Source: Streptomyces flavotricini (GTDB lineage: Bacteria > Actinomycetota > Actinomycetes > Streptomycetales > Streptomycetaceae). From it: 39,733 nucleotides of DNA. Each line of letters opens with the position of its first letter. Positions within the stretch are counted from its first letter, which is position 1. The position numbers and the translations under genes were made by a program. The notes beneath the pieces are model-generated. The model worked only from the letters and a program-made list of their open reading frames with translations, did no database searches and had not been told where the DNA came from. Of the stretch, positions 23,710 to 31,521 are shown piece after piece. The DNA lies in the NCBI RefSeq assembly GCF_020639365.1, contig NZ_JAINUL010000001.1:7301213-7340945 (forward strand), in the 5' to 3' direction.

Positions 23710-23751
23710 TTCCGGCGGACCGGTGCATCCGCGGGCCGCGGTCCGCCGGAA
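23710..23751. promoter_or_regulatory. 13-bp inverted repeat in the lrp-SDR divergent region
   Basis: TTCCGGCGGACCG (23710-23722) and CGGTCCGCCGGAA (23739-23751) are perfect complements around a 16-base loop. Both flanking genes point away, so it is not an end-of-gene terminator. It could be a second operator or a structure in the leader of the SDR operon. Confidence 0.5.
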
Positions 23752-23817
23752 TGCCCGTACGGGCGCACGGCGAGCAACGGCGGGGAACGGCAAGAACGGC
23801 GAGGAACGGAGAGAGCG

Positions 23818-25551
23818 ATGAAGGCCACCACCGGTCTGCACTGCCTGGTCACCGGGGCCACCGGCTACATCGGAGGCCGCCTGGTGCCCGAGCTCCTCGA
23901 CGCCGGACACCGTGTCCGGTGCCTGGCCCGGTCCCCCGAGAAGCTGCGCGACCACCCGTGGGCCGGGCGCACCGAGATCGTCCGCGGCGACGTCACCGAC
24001 GCCGCGTCCGTCGCGGAGGCCCTGCGCGGGATCGACGTCGCCTACTACCTCGTGCACGCCCTCGCCGGCGGATCCGGGTTCGAGGACCGCGACCGCGCGG
24101 CCGCCCGCGTCTTCGCCGAACAGGCCCGTGCGGCCGGTGTCCGCCGCATCGTCTACCTCGGCGGGCTCACCCCGGCCGGGATCCCGGTCCACGACCTGTC
24201 CCCGCACCTGCGCTCCCGCGCCGAGGTCGGCGAGATCCTCCTCGCCTCCGGGGTGCCGACCACCGTCCTGCGCGCCGCCGTCATCATCGGCTCCGGCTCG
24301 GCCTCCTTCGAAATGCTGCGCTACCTGACCGAACGGCTCCCCGTCATGGTCACCCCCAGCTGGGTCGGCACCCGCGTCCAGCCCGTCGCCGTCCGCGACG
24401 TCCTGCGCTACCTCGTCGGCAGTGCCGCCATGCCGCCCGAGGTCAGCCGCGCCTTCGACATCGGCGGCCCCGACGTGCTCACGTACGAGGAGATGATGCG
24501 CCGCTACGCCGTCGTCGCCGGCCTGCCCCACCGGCTCATCCTGCGCGTCCCGATGCTCACCCCGCGGCTGTCCAGCCACTGGATCGGCCTCGTCACGCCG
24601 GTGCCGCGGGCCCTGGCCCGGCCGCTCGCCGAGTCCCTGCGCCACGAGGTCGTGTGCGCGGAGCACGACATCGCGCGGTACGTACCGGATCCGCCCGGCG
24701 CCCCGATCGGCGTCGACCGGGCCGTGTCCCTGGCCCTGCGCAGGGTGCGGGAGGCGGACGTGACCACGCGCTGGTCCTCCGCCTCGCTGCCCGGTGCGCC
24801 CAGCGACCCGCTGCCGACCGACCCCGACTGGGCGGGCGGCAGCCTCTACACCGACCAGCGCGAACGCGCCGTCGACGCCTCGCCCGCCGCGCTGTGGCGG
24901 GTGGTGGAGGGCATCGGCGGGGAGAACGGCTGGTACTCGTTCCCGCTGGCCTGGGCCGTACGGGGATGGCTCGACCGGCTCGCCGGCGGGGTCGGCATCC
25001 GGCGCGGCCGGCGCGACGCGGCCCGGCTGCGGGTGGGTGACTCGCTGGACTTCTGGCGGGTGGAGGAGATCGAACCGGGCCACCTGCTGCGGCTGCGCGC
25101 GGAGATGCGGCTTCCGGGGCTGGCCTGGCTGGAGATGTACGCGGACCCGGACCCGGATCCGGACCCGGCGCAGTCCCCTCCGGCGGACCGGGCGCGGGGA
25201 GCCCGCTACCGGCAGCGGGCCCTGTTCCATCCGCACGGGCTGCTCGGCCACCTCTACTGGTGGAGCGTGTCGCCCTTCCACGCCGTCGTCTTCGGTGGCA
25301 TGGCCCGCAACATCGCCCGCGCCGCGCGCCGCCTGGACGACGAGGCCGCCGCGACCGGAGCCGCCGTGTCCCGGGGCACCGCATCCGAACCGCCCGCATC
25401 CGAACGGTCCGCGTCCGAACGGTCCGCGTCCGAACGGCCCGCGTCCGAACGGCCCGCGTCCGAACGGCCCGCATCCGAAGGGCCCGCATCCTCCGAAGTA
25501 CCCGAAGACAGCCGTCCCCCCGGTCCCGACGCGGAGCGAGAGAACCCATGA
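23818..25551 (+). CDS. NAD(P)-binding SDR protein with DUF2867 domain
   Basis: This 577-residue two-domain protein starts with an atypical short-chain dehydrogenase (NmrA-like) Rossmann fold. The nucleotide motif TGATGYIGG lies at 12-20, GDVTDA near 60, and a YYLVHAL segment near 76. From about residue 340 it carries a DUF2867 domain (GSLYTDQRERAVDASPAALWRVVEGIGGENGWYSF, RVGDSLDFWRVEEIEPG), as in other actinobacterial SDR-DUF2867 fusions. Residues 522-556 are ASERP-type repeats encoded by a 15-bp tandem repeat. GGAG lies six bases before the ATG. Its stop overlaps the photolyase start (ATGA), so the two genes are translationally coupled. The reaction is unknown; this pair often accompanies light-response genes. 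Confidence 0.85.
   Translation: MKATTGLHCLVTGATGYIGGRLVPELLDAGHRVRCLARSPEKLRDHPWAGRTEIVRGDVTDAASVAEALRGIDVAYYLVHALAGGSGFEDRDRAAARVFAEQARAAGVRRIVYLGGLTPAGIPVHDLSPHLRSRAEVGEILLASGVPTTVLRAAVIIGSGSASFEMLRYLTERLPVMVTPSWVGTRVQPVAVRDVLRYLVGSAAMPPEVSRAFDIGGPDVLTYEEMMRRYAVVAGLPHRLILRVPMLTPRLSSHWIGLVTPVPRALARPLAESLRHEVVCAEHDIARYVPDPPGAPIGVDRAVSLALRRVREADVTTRWSSASLPGAPSDPLPTDPDWAGGSLYTDQRERAVDASPAALWRVVEGIGGENGWYSFPLAWAVRGWLDRLAGGVGIRRGRRDAARLRVGDSLDFWRVEEIEPGHLLRLRAEMRLPGLAWLEMYADPDPDPDPAQSPPADRARGARYRQRALFHPHGLLGHLYWWSVSPFHAVVFGGMARNIARAARRLDDEAAATGAAVSRGTASEPPASERSASERSASERPASERPASERPASEGPASSEVPEDSRPPGPDAERENP
25381..25485 (+). repeat. 15-bp tandem repeat, seven copies
   Basis: Seven head-to-tail units close to GCGTCCGAACGGCCC encode ASERP-like pentapeptides at the end of the SDR protein. 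The central units differ by one base. Unit length is a multiple of three, so copy-number change would keep the frame and the downstream ATGA coupling. Confidence 0.9.
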
Positions 25552-26936
25552 ACGTCGCGGTGGTCCTGTACACCTCCGACCTGCGCCTGCACGACCACCC
25601 GCCGCTGCGCGCGGCCCTCTCCTCCTGCGACCGGGTGGTGCCGCTCTTCGTCCGCGACCGGGCCGTCGACGCGGCCGGTTTCGCCGCGCCCAACCGGCTG
25701 GCCTTCCTCGCCGACTGCCTGGCCGACCTCGACGCCGGACTGCGCGAGCGCGGCGGCCGCCTCGTGCTGCGTTCCGGCGACGTCGTCGCCGAAGTCGGCG
25801 CCCTGGTCCGGGAGTGCGACGCGGACGAGGTCCACATGGCGGCCGGGGTCAGCGGCTACGCCCAGGCCCGCGAGGAACGGCTGCGCGCCGCCCTCGAAGC
25901 CGAGGGCGTGCGGCTCTACGTGCACGAGGCGGTGGTCACGGTCGCCGCCCCCGGGGCCGTGCTCCCCGCGGGCTCCGACCACTTCGCCGTGTTCACCCCG
26001 TACTTCCGCCGCTGGTCCGAACTGCCGCCCCGCCCGGTCGCCGCCGCGCCGCGCTCCGTCCGCGTACCCGAGGGCATCGGATCCGACCCGCTGCCGCGGC
26101 GCGCGGACGTCACCGGGGTCTCCCCGGGCCTGGCCCGCGGCGGCGAGCGCGAGGCCCGCGACCTCCTCAGACGCTGGCTGCGCGCGGGCCTCTCCCGTTA
26201 TGCGGACGCCCACGACGACCTGGCCGGCGACGCCACCTCCCGGCTCTCCCCGCACCTGCACTTCGGCACGCTCTCGCCCACCGAGGCCGTCCACCGCGCT
26301 CGCACCGCCGCCACCGGCCACGCCGCGGACCCCGGCGCCGAGGCCTTCGTGCGGCAGCTCTGCTGGCGCGACTTCCACCACCAAGTGCTCGCCGCCCGCC
26401 CCGAGACCGCCGTACGGGACTACCGCGACCGCCGTGACCGCTGGCGCACCGGGGCGGCCGCCGAAGAGGAGACCGAGGCCTGGAAGGAGGGCCGCACCGG
26501 CTACCCGGTGGTCGACGCGGCCATGCGCCAGCTCCGCCACGAGGGCTGGATGCACAACCGGGGCCGGCTGCTCACCGCCAGCTTCCTCACCAAGACCCTC
26601 TACGTGGACTGGCGGATCGGCGCCCGGTACTTCCTGGACCTCCTCGTGGACGGGGACCTCGCCAACAACCAGCTCAACTGGCAGTGGGCGGCCGGCACGG
26701 GTACCGACACCCGGCCCAACCGCGTCCTCAACCCGGTCCGCCAGGGCCTGCGTTACGACCCGGCGGGCCGCTTCGTGCACCGCTGGGTGCCGGAGCTCGC
26801 CGGGCTGGACGCACCGAAGGTGCACGAGCCCTGGCGGCTGCCCGCGCCCGATCGGGCCCGCTACGCCTACCCGGACCCGATCGTGGAACTCGCCGACGGG
26901 CTCGACCGGTTCCGGCGCGGACGCGACACGGGGTGA
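25548..26936 (+). CDS. phr: Deoxyribodipyrimidine photo-lyase (class I cryptochrome/photolyase family)
   Basis: This 462-residue photolyase splits UV-induced pyrimidine dimers using FADH- and blue light. The N-terminal alpha/beta antenna domain starts VVLYTSDLRLHDHPPL. The C-terminal FAD domain has RLSPHLHFGTLSP, CWRDFHHQVLAA, then WMHNRGRLLTASFLTK and DLANNQLNWQWAAGTGTD, the core FAD/DNA-binding signature. The start is the ATG at 25548 overlapping the SDR stop; the frame is open upstream but that part is the SDR C-terminus in another frame. It lies 34 bases before the MerR-B12 gene, so SDR, photolyase and regulator probably form one operon. Confidence 0.94.
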   Translation: MNVAVVLYTSDLRLHDHPPLRAALSSCDRVVPLFVRDRAVDAAGFAAPNRLAFLADCLADLDAGLRERGGRLVLRSGDVVAEVGALVRECDADEVHMAAGVSGYAQAREERLRAALEAEGVRLYVHEAVVTVAAPGAVLPAGSDHFAVFTPYFRRWSELPPRPVAAAPRSVRVPEGIGSDPLPRRADVTGVSPGLARGGEREARDLLRRWLRAGLSRYADAHDDLAGDATSRLSPHLHFGTLSPTEAVHRARTAATGHAADPGAEAFVRQLCWRDFHHQVLAARPETAVRDYRDRRDRWRTGAAAEEETEAWKEGRTGYPVVDAAMRQLRHEGWMHNRGRLLTASFLTKTLYVDWRIGARYFLDLLVDGDLANNQLNWQWAAGTGTDTRPNRVLNPVRQGLRYDPAGRFVHRWVPELAGLDAPKVHEPWRLPAPDRARYAYPDPIVELADGLDRFRRGRDTG

Positions 26937-26958
26937 GACGGACCCCTCCCCGGAGCCC

Positions 26959-26964
26959 TATCGT
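26959..26964 (+). promoter_or_regulatory. Candidate -10 element for a leaderless MerR transcript
   Basis: TATCGT is separated by six bases from the GTG at 26971, and no ribosome-binding site is seen. It suggests that the MerR gene has its own leaderless promoter in addition to read-through from the photolyase gene. Confidence 0.4.
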
Positions 26965-26970
26965 GAACGG

Positions 26971-28011
26971 GTGGACCGTGCGCCCCAGACACCACCGCAG
27001 CCCCAGAGACCACGCCAGTCCCCGCCCCGGCCCGCCGCCGCGCTGAGCACCGGCGCGGTCGCCCGCCGCCTCGGGGTCTCGCCGACCACGCTGCGCTCCT
27101 GGGAGCGCCGGTACGCGATCGGCCCGGCCCGTCGCGAGCCCGGCCGGCACCGCCGCTGGACCCCGGGGGACATCGCCCGCCTCGAGCTGATGTGCCGGCT
27201 CACCGCCGACGGGGTGCCGCCGGCCGAGGCGGCTCGGGCCGCGCTCGGCGGCGCCCCCGGAGCGCGCCGCGCCGTCGAGTCGGGGCCGCCGGCGACACCC
27301 GGCGGCCCCGACGCCCTCCCGCTCGGGGCGGTCCGTCCGGAGTGCCGGGGGCTCTCCCGGGCCGCCGTACGCCTGGACGCGCCGACCGTGGCGGAGCTGC
27401 TGGAGGCGGCCCTGGGCGAGAACGACCTGGTCACGGCATGGGAGGAGGTCATCGCACCGACCCTGCACGCCGTGGGCCGCAAGTGGGCCACCGCCGGGGA
27501 GCGTTACGTGGAGGTCGAACACCTGCTGTCCTGGCAGATCTCCGCGGCGCTGCACCGGATCCGGCCCCTGCCCGAGCCGCCCCGGAGCCCACCGGTACTC
27601 CTCGCCTGCGTCCCCGGCGAGCAGCACAGCCTCCCCATCGAGGCGCTGACCGCGGCTCTCGGCCAGCGGGGCGTGTCGGCCCGGATGTTCGGGGCCGCCC
27701 TGCCCGCCGAGGCCCTGCACGACGCCGTGCGGCGTACCGGCCCGCGCGCGGTCGTCCTGTGGGCGCAGTCCCGTACGACCGCCGACCCGCCACTGGCCCG
27801 GTCGTTGGCCGGCATCGAGTGGGGGCTGCGCGGCGCCCGGACCCGTCCGGCGCTGCTGCTCGCCGGGCCCGGCTGGGGAACGGACGTACGGGGGCCGCGC
27901 ACCGAGCGGCTGTACGGGCTGCGCTCGGGCCTCGCGGTCATCGAAGCGCTGGCTCGGCCGAGGGCAGGGACCGGCGAAGCCGGTGCAGAGCCCGCCGCAT
28001 ATGGCTCTTGA
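26971..28011 (+). CDS. MerR family regulator with B12-binding domain (LitR/CarH-like)
   Basis: This 346-residue regulator has a MerR winged helix (LSTGAVARRLGVSPTTLRSWERRYAI, 25-50; RRWTPGDIARL, 61-71). A helical B12-binding domain and a Rossmann-like cobalamin-binding domain follow. In CarH, adenosylcobalamin is held by a His in an ExHxxG motif and capped by Trp, Glu and His. Here GEQHSLP gives His219, with Glu183-His184 36 and 35 residues before it, the CarH spacing, and Trp172 nearby. The motif Gly is Pro, and Ala173 takes the place of the CarH bis-His residue. By family it represses genes in the dark. The GTG at 26971 is chosen from N-terminal length. Its last 74 bases overlap the convergent sigma-factor gene. 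Confidence 0.85.
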   Translation: MDRAPQTPPQPQRPRQSPPRPAAALSTGAVARRLGVSPTTLRSWERRYAIGPARREPGRHRRWTPGDIARLELMCRLTADGVPPAEAARAALGGAPGARRAVESGPPATPGGPDALPLGAVRPECRGLSRAAVRLDAPTVAELLEAALGENDLVTAWEEVIAPTLHAVGRKWATAGERYVEVEHLLSWQISAALHRIRPLPEPPRSPPVLLACVPGEQHSLPIEALTAALGQRGVSARMFGAALPAEALHDAVRRTGPRAVVLWAQSRTTADPPLARSLAGIEWGLRGARTRPALLLAGPGWGTDVRGPRTERLYGLRSGLAVIEALARPRAGTGEAGAEPAAYGS

Positions 28012-28534
28012 CGGTGCCCAGCGGCAGCCCCGTGCGGTCCGAGATCTGCGTCTGGGTCAGGTCCGCGTAGAAGGCGAGGTGCAGCACCCTGCGCTGCTCC
28101 GAAGGCAGTCTGGCCAGCTCCCCGAGGACCACTACCCGGTCCAGAACCTGCTCCGCCTCCTGGAGCGCCGGGCCCCCGGGCCGGCCGGCCGTGACCGAGG
28201 AGGCGCGTACGGCGGCCTCGGCGGCCGCGGCCGCCCGGGCCCGCCGGGTCCGCGCCTCCAGGGCGTCCGCCACCTTGTGGCGGGTGATGCCGGTGATCCA
28301 GGCCCCGAGCCCGCCCGGACCGGGCCGGTAGCGGAGCCGGCCGTGCCAGGCGGCGAGGAAGACCTGCTGGGTGACGTCCTCGGCCTCCCGCTCGTCGCCC
28401 AGGCACCGTTGCGCGATCGAATGGACCAGCGGCCGCCAGCGCCGGTAGACGGCCTCCACGCACCGCTCGTCGCCCGCTGCGAAGCACGCCGCCAGGTACT
28501 CCTCGCGCGCCCTCTCGTCCATGGCTTCGTCCAT
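27938..28534 (-). CDS. ECF-type RNA polymerase sigma factor
   Basis: This 198-residue ECF sigma factor has region 2 at about 26-66 (YRRWRPLVHSIAQRCLGDEREAEDV, QQVFLAAW). Region 4 lies at about 136-187 (LPSEQRRVLHLAFYADLTQTQISDRTGLPLGTVKSHMRRAL). The linker is Ala/Arg-rich. No anti-sigma factor gene is adjacent. The start at 28534 has GAGG eight bases upstream; ATG 28522 is an alternative four codons later. It is convergent with, and overlaps by 74 bases, the MerR-B12 gene. In S. coelicolor the LitR regulator controls the ECF factor LitS and a photolyase, so a light-response role is plausible here, but is inference. Confidence 0.88.
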   Translation of the reverse strand: MDEAMDERAREEYLAACFAAGDERCVEAVYRRWRPLVHSIAQRCLGDEREAEDVTQQVFLAAWHGRLRYRPGPGGLGAWITGITRHKVADALEARTRRARAAAAAEAAVRASSVTAGRPGGPALQEAEQVLDRVVVLGELARLPSEQRRVLHLAFYADLTQTQISDRTGLPLGTVKSHMRRALHRLRRSLPSAEPALR

Positions 28535-28642
28535 GGTCCGAGCCTCGCGACCGCGCACCGAATCAGCCACTCGCAGCGTTTGCGCATCGTTTCGGGCGCG
28601 CACCGGGGCGGGCTGGCTCCCCCGCCGGCGTGCCGAAGGGCT

Positions 28643-28648
28643 TAGGGT
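28643..28648 (+). promoter_or_regulatory. Candidate -10 element for the phosphatase gene
   Basis: TAGGGT lies seven bases before the ATG at 28656. The only Shine-Dalgarno-like sequence (GGAG, 28651-28654) is one base from the ATG, too close to be effective. A leaderless transcript is likely. Confidence 0.35.
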
Positions 28649-28655
28649 CCGGAGA

Positions 28656-29249
28656 ATGAGCGACCTGCTGCTGGTGAGGCACGGTGAGACGGCATGGAGC
28701 GCCAACGGGCGCCACACCGGACGGACCGACATCCCGCTGACCGCGACCGGGGTCGAGGAGGCCATCTCGCTGGCCCCGTACTTCCGCGACCGGCACTTCG
28801 CCCTGGTGCTGACCAGCCCGCTGCGCCGGGCCGTCGCCACGGCCCAACTCGCCGGACTGAGCGGCGGCGTCACCGACCCCGACCTGTACGAATGGGACTA
28901 CGGGGGCTACGAGGGCGTCACCACGGCCGAGATCCGGCGGACCCGGCCGCAGTGGTCCCTGTGGACCGACGGCGTCCCGCCCGGCGACGCCGAACACCCC
29001 GGTGAGGACGCCGCCCAGGTCGGCGCCCGAGCGGACCGCGCCCTGGCCCGGGCGGCCGAGATCCTCGCCGAGGACCGGGGCGATGCCGTCATCGTCGCCC
29101 ACGCCCACTTCCTGCGCGTCCTGACCGCCCGCTACCTGGGCCTGCCCCCGCAGGACGGCCGGCTCTTCCTGTTGCGCACCGGCACCGTCAGCGTCCTGTC
29201 CACCGAACACGGCCTCCCGGTGATCGCGGGCTGGAACACCCGCCCCTGA
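28656..29249 (+). CDS. Histidine phosphatase family protein (phosphoglycerate-mutase-like)
   Basis: This 197-residue protein belongs to the histidine phosphatase superfamily. The catalytic motif LLVRHGET (5-12, nucleophile His9) and the second His in VAHAHFLRVL (about 147) are present, as is LTSPLRRAVATA with a phosphate-binding Arg. YEWDYGGYEG carries the acidic proton donor region. The length fits acid-phosphatase or SixA/CobC-like members rather than glycolytic mutase; substrate cannot be told. It is divergent from the ECF sigma gene and followed 45 bases later by a FUSC gene. Confidence 0.9.
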   Translation: MSDLLLVRHGETAWSANGRHTGRTDIPLTATGVEEAISLAPYFRDRHFALVLTSPLRRAVATAQLAGLSGGVTDPDLYEWDYGGYEGVTTAEIRRTRPQWSLWTDGVPPGDAEHPGEDAAQVGARADRALARAAEILAEDRGDAVIVAHAHFLRVLTARYLGLPPQDGRLFLLRTGTVSVLSTEHGLPVIAGWNTRP

Positions 29250-29294
29250 GCCCGTCCCCAGGTCCCGCAGCCGTCCACGTGGGATTCTGAAACC

Positions 29295-31433
29295 GTGCGA
29301 GCCCCTGGGGAACTCGAACGCGAACTCCGGACGGGCACCGGCCCGGTGCCGGCGGCCGCGCGCCGCGCCGTCCGGACGACGTTCGCCTCCTGCACCGGCT
29401 TCTTCGTGTTCCTGTACGGATTCGACCGCCCGGTCGGCGCCACGTACGCCCTCTTCGGCGCCGTCTCCCTGGCCGGGCTCGCCCGGATCCCGGGCACCGG
29501 AAGGCAGCGGGCCGCCGTCATGGTCAGGCTGCTCCCGGTGGCCTGCTTCCTGGTGACCCTCGGCACCTTCCTCGCCGTGCGGACCTGGAGCGCCGTCCTC
29601 GGCATGGCGGTCGTCGGCTTCTGCCTGGCCTTCTCCGCGGCGGCCGGACCGCGGGCCGCGGGCGCCGCGCCCGGCCTCCAGCTGCTCTACATCCTGCCGA
29701 GCTTCCCGCCGTACCTCCCGCACACCCTCGGCGAGCGGCTGGGCGGCACCCTCGCCGGCCTCCTGCTGCTGATCATCGCCGAGGCGTGGATGCTGCCCGA
29801 CCCCCGCGTGCCCACGTACGCGGAGCGGGCGGCGGGCGCCGTGGCCGAGGCGGTCCGGTGCGCCGCCGGGCTGGAGCGGCCACCGTACGTACTGACCGCT
29901 CCGGCGTCCGACCGCGCCCGGGCGGCGGCCGAGTCACTGCGCTCCTCCCGCGTCCCGGAGGCGGAGCGGCCCGCCGGACCCGGGCTGCGCGAGCGGGCCC
30001 TCGTCCACACCGGACTGGCCGCGCGCACCCTGCTCTCCCGGCTGCGGAACCTGCCCGGGCCGGCGGCCGGGCGGGAGCCGAGACGGGCGGGGATCGACCT
30101 CCTCGGCGCGGTCCGCGCGTCGGCGTGCGGGACGGCGACCCTGCTCGGCGACGGGCGGCCGCCCGCCACGGACTCGGCGGAACTGCTGCGGCTGCGCGCC
30201 CGCAACGCCCGGACCCCCGCCGACCTGCCCGAGTCCCGCCGCCGGCAGGCCGCCCTGCTGGAGGTGGCGGACGCCGCCGTGGCGCTGCGCACCGCGGCGG
30301 AGATCGCCGTGTACGGGCGCGGGGCGCATCCGGACGCGGACGCGGCGGACCGGTTCTGGTACGTCCGGCAGAGCACCGTGCGCCTCTGGTGGCACCGGCT
30401 CGCCGCCCACACAGGGCCCCGCTCGGTGTACTTCCAGAACGCCGTACGGATCGCACTGGCCCTCGCCGTGGCCCGTACCGTGGCCGGCCTCGACTCCCTT
30501 CCGCACGGCTTCTGGGCGATGCTCGCCGTCGTCAGCCTCACCCGGACCACCGCCGTGCAGACCCGGGGCACCGTGCGCAGCGCGCTCATCGGCACGTGCG
30601 TGGGCGCGCTCGCCGCCGGCACGGTCCTCGCCCTGGCCGGCGGGGCGACCACCGTGTACGCGATCGCGCTCGTGCCGCTGATGCTGATCACGTTCACCGC
30701 CGGGCCGGTACGGGGCGTGGGCTGGTCGCAGGCCCTGTTCACGCTGGTCGTCTCCGTCGTCTTCGCCCAGCTGTCCGCGGTCACCTGGCAGCTGGCCGAG
30801 GTCCGCTTCCTCGACGTGCTCATCGGCAGCTCGATCGGCATCGTGTGCGGGCTGCTCGCCTGGCCGCGCGGGGCCCAGGACGAACTGGGCCGGGCGGTCG
30901 CCGGGATGCTGCGGGCCTGCGCCGACGACGTCGAGTCCACCACTGCCGTGGTCACGGCGCCGGGGCGGCCCGCGGGCCCGCCCGGAGACGGGGAGCACCG
31001 GGTCCGGCTCGCGCTGGTGATGGCCGAGTCGGCGTACGCCCAGTACCAGACCGAGACGCAGCGCCCGGCGGGTCCGGTCCCCGACTGGCAGGCCGCGGTG
31101 ATGACCGGGCACCACGTGCTGTGGGGCGGCGGCCGGGTCCTGGGCAGTGTCGACGGGACACCGCTCGCCCGCGGCGAGGCGGCGGGGCTGCAGGAGTACG
31201 CGGGCCGCGTCGCGGCCGGACTGCGCCGCGCGGCGGCGGTCGCCGACACCCCGTACAAGATCCGGAACAGCAGCCCGCCGGGCGGCCCCGGGGCCCTCCT
31301 GCCGGACGCGCTGCCCGCGCCCGGCGACGCGGCTCCGCCCGACGCCGGGCTCGCGTACTTCGCCACGACGGCCTGGCTGGACTCCCTGACGGCGGACCTG
31401 CAGGTCATCGCCGCGGCCCGCGCCCCGGGATGA
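29295..31433 (+). CDS. FUSC family membrane protein (large)
   Basis: This 712-residue inner-membrane protein has two hydrophobic blocks. The N-terminal one (about 26-170) carries several helices (ASCTGFFVFLYGF, LLPVACFLVTLGTFLAV). The C-terminal one (about 385-535) contains the FUSC signature region (YFQNAVRIALALAVARTVAG, GFWAMLAVVSLTRTT, TVRSALIGTCVGALAAG). Soluble helical parts lie between and after them. The family includes aromatic acid and fusaric acid efflux proteins, but the substrate here is unknown. The GTG start at 29295 has no Shine-Dalgarno; GATTCT lies six bases upstream, so it too could be leaderless. A methyltransferase gene follows 88 bases later. Confidence 0.88.
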   Translation: MRAPGELERELRTGTGPVPAAARRAVRTTFASCTGFFVFLYGFDRPVGATYALFGAVSLAGLARIPGTGRQRAAVMVRLLPVACFLVTLGTFLAVRTWSAVLGMAVVGFCLAFSAAAGPRAAGAAPGLQLLYILPSFPPYLPHTLGERLGGTLAGLLLLIIAEAWMLPDPRVPTYAERAAGAVAEAVRCAAGLERPPYVLTAPASDRARAAAESLRSSRVPEAERPAGPGLRERALVHTGLAARTLLSRLRNLPGPAAGREPRRAGIDLLGAVRASACGTATLLGDGRPPATDSAELLRLRARNARTPADLPESRRRQAALLEVADAAVALRTAAEIAVYGRGAHPDADAADRFWYVRQSTVRLWWHRLAAHTGPRSVYFQNAVRIALALAVARTVAGLDSLPHGFWAMLAVVSLTRTTAVQTRGTVRSALIGTCVGALAAGTVLALAGGATTVYAIALVPLMLITFTAGPVRGVGWSQALFTLVVSVVFAQLSAVTWQLAEVRFLDVLIGSSIGIVCGLLAWPRGAQDELGRAVAGMLRACADDVESTTAVVTAPGRPAGPPGDGEHRVRLALVMAESAYAQYQTETQRPAGPVPDWQAAVMTGHHVLWGGGRVLGSVDGTPLARGEAAGLQEYAGRVAAGLRRAAAVADTPYKIRNSSPPGGPGALLPDALPAPGDAAPPDAGLAYFATTAWLDSLTADLQVIAAARAPG

Positions 31434-31521
31434 GCGTCCGGGCCGCGCCGTTTCCCGGCCGCCCGCCCGGGCAGAACCTCCACGGCGTCCGGGCCGGCCG
31501 GGCTGAGATCACGGAGCGAGG

